64,000 nucleotides of DNA from Paragonimus skrjabini miyazakii (lineage: Eukaryota > Platyhelminthes > Trematoda > Plagiorchiida > Troglotrematidae), in the NCBI GenBank assembly GCA_014338405.1, contig JTDE01001488.1, forward strand, positions 56,782 through 120,781, in the 5' to 3' direction. This document shows positions 38,401-47,400 of the stretch, piece after piece. The notes beneath the pieces were generated by a model. It did no database searches. It was given only the letters and a program-made list of their open reading frames with translations, and was not told the origin of the DNA. Each line of letters opens with the position of its first letter. Position 1 is the first letter of the stretch. The position numbers and the translations under genes are program-made.

Positions 38401-41400
38401 CCTAGCACATGCGTGGCTGAGTCAAATGGTCACTTGTGATACATCAAGGTTGTGAACTGAACTGTAGATACTGGTAGATTTTCAACCTCCGATGTTCGTC
38501 AATTTCGTATTAATGTTCCAGATCTAGTGTGGTTGACGAAACCCAGCCTATCATCTACACCTATTTTCTGTATTGTAAACCTTTGAGAAAATACGCTAGT
38601 ACCTTCATGAAATAGTAATGTGCTTGATAGAAATCGAATTCTCTTCCTCGTAATAAAGAAAACGGAAAATATTGGTTCCGAGAATAACGCGAGTGTTCTT
38701 GTTAATTGCTTCCAAGACAAACCAAAAGACGGGTGCAAAAATCCACCTTGTTCAGCTCCAAAATCTTATGCGACAAGGAGGAAAGTATAGGGTATTTATA
38801 TGGTGTATAGCGACCTACAAACATTTTTGAATCAGCAGATCGGAAGGCAATTACCAAAAATAGTAGTTAGGGTCACTAAGTCACCAATGAGCACAGTGAC
38901 GATGGGAATTTCTGTGCATTAAGACTGAGTAGGATCGTTCTTTCGAGTTGAACATCACTCAAAACTGATCGCAGTTGTCGCATTCGGATAGACTTTCCAG
39001 TCGGCCCCTTTCGAAAAGAAGCACTAGACACATGTGATAATTCGGTCGTGCCTAATGTGAGATCAATGGCGCAGTGGTCAACAGGGTTGCCTCATGAAAG
39101 CGTGACCAGAGTTCTAATCCTGGCTCTGGCAAGGATATATACTAATGACGAGCTCTAATGAGAGCGAAACTCGAGTCTTGTGTTTCTTTTCAAAAGGAGT
39201 TGACTGAAGACTCCTTAGGAATATGACAGCTCCGATCAGTTGTGGGTGATGTTCAACCTGAAATTGACCAAACCCCCGACTACTCATCAGTAATCTAAAA
39301 TCGTTTAGTCAATGATGAAAGCGGTTTTGGACGAAGAAAATGGGGTTACCTAGAATTAAGTTTGTCTCTATTCTTAATCGCACACGGCTTCACAGTATTT
39401 CCATGGCTGAATGGAATGAGCGAGGACTTACTTCTTGGGCTGAAGTGATTGTGCTAACGAGCGCAGATAAACTGGATGGCGATTGGAGTTGTTGAGCAAT
39501 GTATCACAAACAATTTCGGAATTGTGACTAAACATGACGAAGGATTTGTAGGATTGACAGAAAATTACTAGACTAGAGGAAGCGGAGATGACTCATTTAC
39601 ATCTAGATGAGACCCAACTGTGAAAAGTCAGGGCTTCGGCTGGATTCGAACCAGCGACAGACACACCATGCCTCAACGCGGCAAGGGCTCTACCAGCTGA
39701 GCTACGAAGCCACGCCAGGAGCTCGGAAATTTCACATTTGGACTCGGTTACCCATTTACATCTGACTATATGCTACCTGGTTTAAAAAGAGAAGACAACT
39801 TTGTAAGGTTGTTCCAGTTTTTTTAGGGTCACCAGTAGAAAGATTGCGGAAAAGAAAGTCAGATAATAGGTGGAATAAAACCCAAACATTGTCTATCAAG
39901 CATATAACAGTCGCACTGCAAAATATGTCAGACAGTAGTTAGCTAGCATCAACAATTGGAAGTCGAGTGATTCTGATGATCAAGTGGATTGAATAATCGG
40001 TGTTGGTTTGTGGAACATGTCCAACATTTCTGCGTTTGAAATAAACCATCGGTGATACAGTTACAACGGACTACGATAAATTGTTCCCAATTGAGCACAA
40101 CCGAACGCTAAAAGACAGTTTTCATCAATTCAAGCGGCTCATTTAAGGTTATAGCATTAGCAAGTTACTCCTGAGATAGTTAGTTTCGCTGTACATAATT
40201 ACTTTTTTAAGGGATATCGAGTTTAGTGGAGGATCCTATGCACCAATATCTAGTCCCTCTGATATGTTGATCGCATACTGAGGACTGTCTCGATTTGTGC
40301 AACCTTCCTGGGTAGGATAGACAACGTAGGGTTTTAACCCGTTTTGTGGCTTTATGTTGTATCTTCTCAAAAAGGGTAGTTTTTGAAGAAATAAATAAAA
40401 CAAGCTTGTTTATTTAGTTCGAGGTGGGAGCGCACAAACGACGTGAACACAACAGTGAAACTGTCCGAGCGTTACCGTCTAAACAGCCGTGTTAGTAGTC
40501 CAAGTACCATATTGGCCTTCTTGACCAATGACACCCCGTTGAAAGACAGACAAGGGTTACTTGAGACAACCGTGCCCGAGTTCTCTTAGAGTGTAGTGGT
40601 ATTCAGTTTTATGTCTCCAGAAACTAATACTTGTAGCCCGAATGACGAAGGTGCACAACATTACATTTAGCCCTGTTAAATGATAGCCGGTTGTCTATGG
40701 CGCAGCAATAAAGTATGTCTAAAGAACACTGTAGTCTCACACTTTCAATTACATTGTCCACCACACGTCGAATTTTAATTTCATCAGCGAATAATAATGA
40801 CGAAGGATGTTGGGATTTCGAACGCAACTATAATAAAGAGCATAGTTCAGAGTATTGAACCTTGTAGCACTCTACTGATCGCAAAATACCTAACTGAAAA
40901 GGCTCTATTCACTTTGACATTAAAGCAGTGATTTTAGAAGTAGTCGGTGAGCCACAGGAGTAGGGGATCGTTTGTGTCATAATTACGAAGCTCTAAGGAG
41001 TGTTAAATGTGTCACTTGACCGAAGGATTTCGATAAATCTAGATAGTCTGGTTTGTCTTTGACAGCCGCCTTTGCCCAACCTACCCGCACATCAAGTAAA
41101 TCAGTAACACAAGAGAATATCTTTCTCAAATCCATGTTGACTGTTAAGGAACAGTGAAAATCGAATAAAATGCTCAAGTAACTGGTCGTCATAGAGGAGG
41201 AGAAGCGGTTTTTGATTTGTATTCTATACATTTTTGCATACGACGTAGAAAAATGAATTGAACTTGCATTGGAAATGGATGTGCAGAAAAACAATGGATT
41301 ACGGTAGGACTGCTCGACAGATTGTGGAAAGTGCAACATCACATGTTGATGGTCCAGTCGAAGTCCAGTCTGTTCCATTGACCAGCGTTGCCTAAAGTAA

Positions 41401-44400
41401 GACAAGGTAGGCTGGTTAGTGAATGGTTCAAAGAACATGATCCTGTTTGATAAGAGTTCACGTAAAAGGTAGGCTGTACACTTCACTGAAGTGATTAAAA
41501 AACCAACATGCAAACCTCTTCAACATAACGCTTACCGTATACTGATCACGCGGGAACGTATAGGTCGAGGGGGTTCGGCTGTTAACTATCACTACTACTA
41601 ATATTACTACTACGTGATCGTGGGTTCGACCGTCGGTCAAGGTAGCTGCTCTTGTCTGCGTTTGAACAGTCCGACTGTATACAGTTTATATATGGCTTAA
41701 TATTCCACGCGATAGCAAACGTCTTGGCAAAAGTCGACAACTTTTTCACCTACTGTGATTAGTTCTAGCCATGGGAACAAAGATCAAGGAAGTGTGAGTC
41801 GTGAAAGAATTGATTAACTGGACGTATGAGAAGGAAGCCATGGAGGATTTATAACGAGAGGTGACAATAGACGAGAAAAACCTATCAAGGTAGCTGAAGC
41901 ACCAAAAGTGAATAAGTTCTACATTGGTAATTATTGATCGGTGGTGGCAGCCAGGAACTCTATGGCTGGTTTATGGGGTGTAGAACATGATACAGTACGA
42001 CTTATCCTCTCGATTTCTATGTCACACTGTTTGCAGTAGTGCCAGTATAGTTACGCTTTAAGTAGGCAGGGAGAACAACCCAACGACTAGTAGTTTATAG
42101 TAAGAACGTATATGCTTGACAGAAAACGTAGTAAATCAACAGGCAAAATGCCACAAATCGCGAGATGGAAGGACAGAAAAATAGATCAGTCAGTTCAATA
42201 GGTATAAACTACCTTGCACAGTGCCAATGATTAGAATTCGGTGTAGTATCTGACAGCATTCTCAACCCTAACTATTGCGGATTCTTGGGTCCCCAATCAA
42301 GAAGTTGCGTTGACTCGACGACAACATGGGTCAACGCTCGTTGTGCCGTACCATGAGGTCAATTTATCATGGCAGCCGCGTTGCTTTTCCAGCCGACAGG
42401 GACCTCTACAAGTAGTGTTCTACGGGACAACCAGTGAGGTGATATACGAAGTATATGCTTCAGCGAGCAAAACTACGGTGTGCTAAAACAAGTAGAAACA
42501 AAACTGGTGTTTGTATCGACCCTAATTTATTGCACCTAGCTTGATTTATAGTGACTCATATGATTCAATCGGGAAACAGAGTCCAAGTTCATGGCAAGAT
42601 CAGTCCGACCTTTTGGAGCACTCGCAGCCACGGACCTGTAGAGGGGATAGTAGTCAGTATCCATAGTTCTCCATTCCGATAAAATATCTTCCGGACCGTG
42701 TCTAGCTTTTTTGTTGTCCTGACTGAAACTGGTCTGAGTCAGGCACGATAAAACAAAATGTGAATCGTTATTTTGATTACCGGCTCCATGTACTTTCCAT
42801 AGTATTCTGTGAGCTTGTAATTCATGAAGTCCGTGCTACGGCAGTTAACTCTAGTTAACTGTAAATGTTAACTGCAAACTTACTTGCATATTTCTGTGCA
42901 ATCAAAATAAAATCCGTGCTACCTTGGAGCATACTACATGTCGTATGTCCTAATGAAAGCAAGTAAATAATTTTAGAAAACGTTATTTCCAAATTGTTAT
43001 GCATGTTTCCATGAGCTCTAATGTTCAGGGTTAGTGAACTAGTCTGAACATGCACAAAGCACATCAACGTACTGATTTCTGTCATTACTTTTGTTCCCTT
43101 ATCCCACATTCTGCGATAGCAACTTTGATCAATCCCTATTGCTTATGAAAAGGTAAATGTATCATAATGACCGAATGATTTCGAATCGTATGTGTGCGCC
43201 TGTGAATATCGCCTCATGAACAGCCCAAAGAGTCTACTGTGAACCCCGTTCAAGACTGTTTTATATTGTATCTAGCTTTCATGGCTTCCCGTGAATGACT
43301 CGACACCCCCGGTGGTCAATTTTGTCACCTAATTGCCCTCCAATTCATAATCTCGTGATGTAATTATGGGACTAATTACCTTTGATTTTGATAGGTTGAC
43401 AACCATGATGATATAAAATGTTATGTAATTGGCCCGATGATGAATAACCGAAAACAGACTGTTCGCCAAAACAACTTTTTACTTCTGTCTAGCTTTCCTT
43501 ACGATAAATTTGTATTCGAAAGTAGTGGTCACTGTTTAAAAGGCCCTAGCATTAAATAAAAACAGACAATTAAGAGATATCAAATGTCTAGACGTGAAAG
43601 GTAAGTGAAAAAAGTGCTGAAGATTTGTTCAGATACAATCAGTGTAACCATTGAAAGGCCCATCCCAAAAGTCAGCCGGAACGTATTTGAAACAAACGTA
43701 ACTGATAAGATCAGAAGAAACCTGTCCAGACGAAACGTCAGATTGAAAGTTTTATTGGGAAGAAAACTCATTCGCTGTGTATACTGGGTGGCATAGCTCA
43801 GCACTATAGCGTCCAGTTTGTATAGAGAGTTCCGATAACAAGAAAATGAGTAGACACTCCCAGAAAATGCATTAAGATAAACAGTGATTACTACCAGGTC
43901 CCTAGATGAATTACAAGTCCACAGACCAAAACACAGTCGTATCTGAAACCGGATAACTCATCTGATCATGCGTATTTCTTTTCGATAAACGCAAGTACCA
44001 AAACCGGACCGAATTCACACATAGAGATTAAGTATGCAAATGAGCTTCTTTCTTGTATGACATTGAAAAACCTGGTTTATCTTCTCAGCCTGACAATTTT
44101 GCAGTCATTGTATTTTGGGGTAAAGCAGCAAGGCCGAATAGCGTAACCTAAAAAATACTTGTTATTTGTCTGTTTTTTGCTAAAACACTATTTCCGCCAA
44201 CAAGCAACAGCTTCTAGGCGACTTCACCTCACGAGACCTGGTGAATGTACGGCGAAAATTCACTCGATAAACCAAACTATTTATTGTTAAATGTGCACGT
44301 ACATAACATCAATCGTACGACCGCGTTTACAAACCGAAACCTCATCCTACAACGCGGCGAGGTTTTTAGTTACACGTCAAATACAATTCTGCTCATTTTC

Positions 44401-47400
44401 CTAGTGTTACATGTTCAGCCAATTGTTTACCCGTTGGGCCGAATTTACTCAATTCAGATCAATTGCTGTTGGATTTAGCCATAGTAAGCTATTCCGCTGA
44501 ATGTCGAAATGATCGCGACTGACATTTGATCACCCTTCACTCTCACCGACCGCGCCAAAGTGACAGTTGTTTACGACGGATCCCAACTGGGGTTGAAACT
44601 TGTGTTCCTACTGGTCATGGTAACAACGGCTACAGACTATCGTTTGTCTGCATGTGGGCTTGATATATCTGGTCTACTATAATCATACACTTTTGCATGA
44701 CTATTTATAGTGAAGGATCATTCTTTTTGTAAATTGCTGATCGCATCGTGCCTTTGTCTGTTTGCTTCACTGTTGCGTCTCTGTCCACCTTTTCGAACGT
44801 GTGGTGTTCAATGTCTTGTCATTCTTCGAGTGATAACTGTCTCTTGCGTCCTTTAGATACGCAGACATTCAGTAAAACACAAGATCCTTACTATAAGTAG
44901 ACACAAGTGGTTAAGACGTCAATTTTGCAAACAGCTGTTTTTGGTAATTCTCATCAGGCTGTTACAATTACATAGGGTATGTACAAGTTATATATGAAAA
45001 TTATCACGTGTCAAATAGGCAATCAAAAAATCATAGGAGTGCTACGGATCACAGTCTACTGGAGAAGGGTGGGAGTGTTGGCAAATGTGTTGGAGTAGTA
45101 CACGGGCCTGTCATGATACATGCGTTCATCAGTGTTGAGTGGTTCAAGTGGATGTGGAATGATTGGCCAGGGGAGATGGAGAGTTTGTACGAATTGTTTT
45201 CTGGGCACATAGGCAGGAGTTGTGGAGTCTGATAGCAATAGCCTCGGCGCAAGCGTGAACCACTCGACACTGATGAACGCATGTCTCATGACAGGCACGT
45301 GTAACACTCTAACACGTTCACCAACACTCCCACCCTCCCCAATAGACTGTGATCCGTAGCACTCCTGTGATTTTTTGATAACCTATTTGACACGTTATAA
45401 TTTTCATATATAATTCGCACTTACCCTATGTAATTGTAATAGCCTGATGAGAATTACCGAAAACAGCTGTTTGCAAAATTGACTTGTTATGAATTCTACG
45501 GGAATCTGGAGAGGACAAGAAGTTAACTGTACATTGCTGAATGCTTCTTCGTATGGTATCCAATTAATGCCTTCTTTTCCCTTCACGACCTCTGTCTTTC
45601 AGTCATTTCTTCGTTGTGCAATTAAACCACTTTATCCACCCGTTCACCTGTGTCTGGTACGGGGATTCTCGGACGGGCTAATTCCTCCATTTGTTTAATA
45701 TTTCTAAAAATGGATAGCCTCAAAACACGAAACTCCGGTACGTGATTAATTTTCGTGATATACCAATACGAGCCAAGCCGCTGATCAGAGGTGGTCAACC
45801 GTTGTACTGGCTTACAGTCATTATGCTACATGGTCAAAATTATCAGTATATAGCAATTCCTTCCTGGAATTGTTGGCAGTGGACCAAAAATGTCCATGCA
45901 CCTTATGTGAGCGGCTTTTCGTTTATCATTATTGTTCCTTAATTCAGTTAGTAGATGAGGCACCTCAAGTTGGGCCAAAATATCCTTTCGTTGTGAGAGA
46001 TCGAACAAATGCTTTTGCCCTAAATGGATACCAGCGCCTGCAGGTATAATCACGAGTTTCTCTAGGCAATCGAAAGAAATAGAATGCACCGTGGTCACAA
46101 TCAAGGCTGTATGTCTACATCAACAGCGAGCTGATCGTTTTCAGACGTGGTCGGTTCCAGAAGAGTAACAGATACTGCACTTCTTCAGACCTTCTTTTGA
46201 GGTTGGTTTCTGCCAACATGTGCTCACATCTTGCTACTGACTGGCCAACATTCCATTGTCGATGAACAGCTATCCGTTTATGAGTACGACTTCAGTCAAC
46301 ACCTCACTTTCTGGTAATGATTGTGACAGTGCCTCTGGAATCTCATTAGTTCTGCCAATTATATATTCGGTGCAAATGAACTGTTATAGTCGAAGTGTCC
46401 AACGCACCAGCCATCCGCTCAAAATAATCGCTAACCAGATTAGAAGTCTGTGATTCGTCTCACCGTAAAAGATCGTTATCATCATACAGACCTTCAAATT
46501 TTATCACTCCGATAATGGCCAGGTACTCTTTTCCCGTCAAGAAACACTTTGTCTGCCTCTGCCCCTTTCCTATTGGGGCACTAAATTGTGTCAGACCGCT
46601 GAGAAAGAACAGTACTGGTTCGGATGTCACACACATCGAACGTCAAAGTAGATGGATCATTTGGTTTGGATATCGTAAAACACCGTAACCAAGGGAAATC
46701 ATCCGGATGGAGTTAAGTAAATCCAGTCCAGTCGAACTTCTTAGTGAAAGGGATCCGGAATGAATTCTCAATCGCATTCGGTCAGTACGGGAAATTCACC
46801 GCCTCGACTTTGACGTCGGAAACTTTTTGATGATCGTCAACTTTCGTCACACGATAATGAAAAACACCAATCACAGAAACCGTTTGATGTTAGTATTGAG
46901 TATGGTCTTTCTCGGGAAGAATGTCTTATCTTACTGGTCTATGATGCACACTGTGGCTGAGAGCAGGCCATTATTGACAAGAATCACTCACGCGTTTTAT
47001 TTATCATTTCACGTGTACTGATTCTAATTGGATTTCACCAACTCAGACCTGCAAAAAGCTACCATTAAACAAACCCATACCGAAGCCACAGAGACCGGAA
47101 GCTTTTTCGTTTGCTTCATACAGCAAAACCAAGTTGCACCGTGTTCATTTCATATGACAGATGAAAAAATCGTAGACCAAGCACTTTAGTAGGGTGTAAG
47201 TCAGATTTTAAGTTGTCAAAATAAGGTATGAAAATTTTCAGGAACGGTATTACGTATTTCAGCGGTCCACCCTGATGTGCGTGTAAAACTAAGCTGGTTT
47301 TCGGTATGCAAAGACTGTCGTAATGTTTTTCCATTGATGACTAAGTCCAGTTCAGTCTTCAAAAAGTACTTTGCTTACACGGCGGTCTATTTATTCATCG

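Larger units (their letters stand above)
34599..41535 (-). other. ligand gene intron 4, with assembly gap
   Basis: An intron of about 6.9 kb crowded with repeats: hammerhead SINE copies B and C, an RTE-like LINE, a tRNA-SINE, a repeat of unknown nature and a CR1-like LINE. A 363-base run of N (36079-36441) interrupts the RTE-like LINE. An exon hidden in the gap cannot be excluded but is not needed by the phase analysis. Confidence 0.5.

Noticed and set aside
39631..39711. A functional tRNA gene on the minus strand
   Set aside because: Acceptor, D and T arms fold, but the anticodon region is too long, lacks a 5-bp stem and has C where T33 should be. A second diverged copy with shared flanks shows it is a SINE.
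43210..43255. Another hammerhead-SINE head (GCCTCATGAACAGC shared)
   Set aside because: Only one 14-base block matches; no box A or hammerhead follows.
45008..45307. Three overlapping open frames of 74-83 codons
   Set aside because: They lie in the arms of a palindrome and mirror each other; there is no sign of coding.
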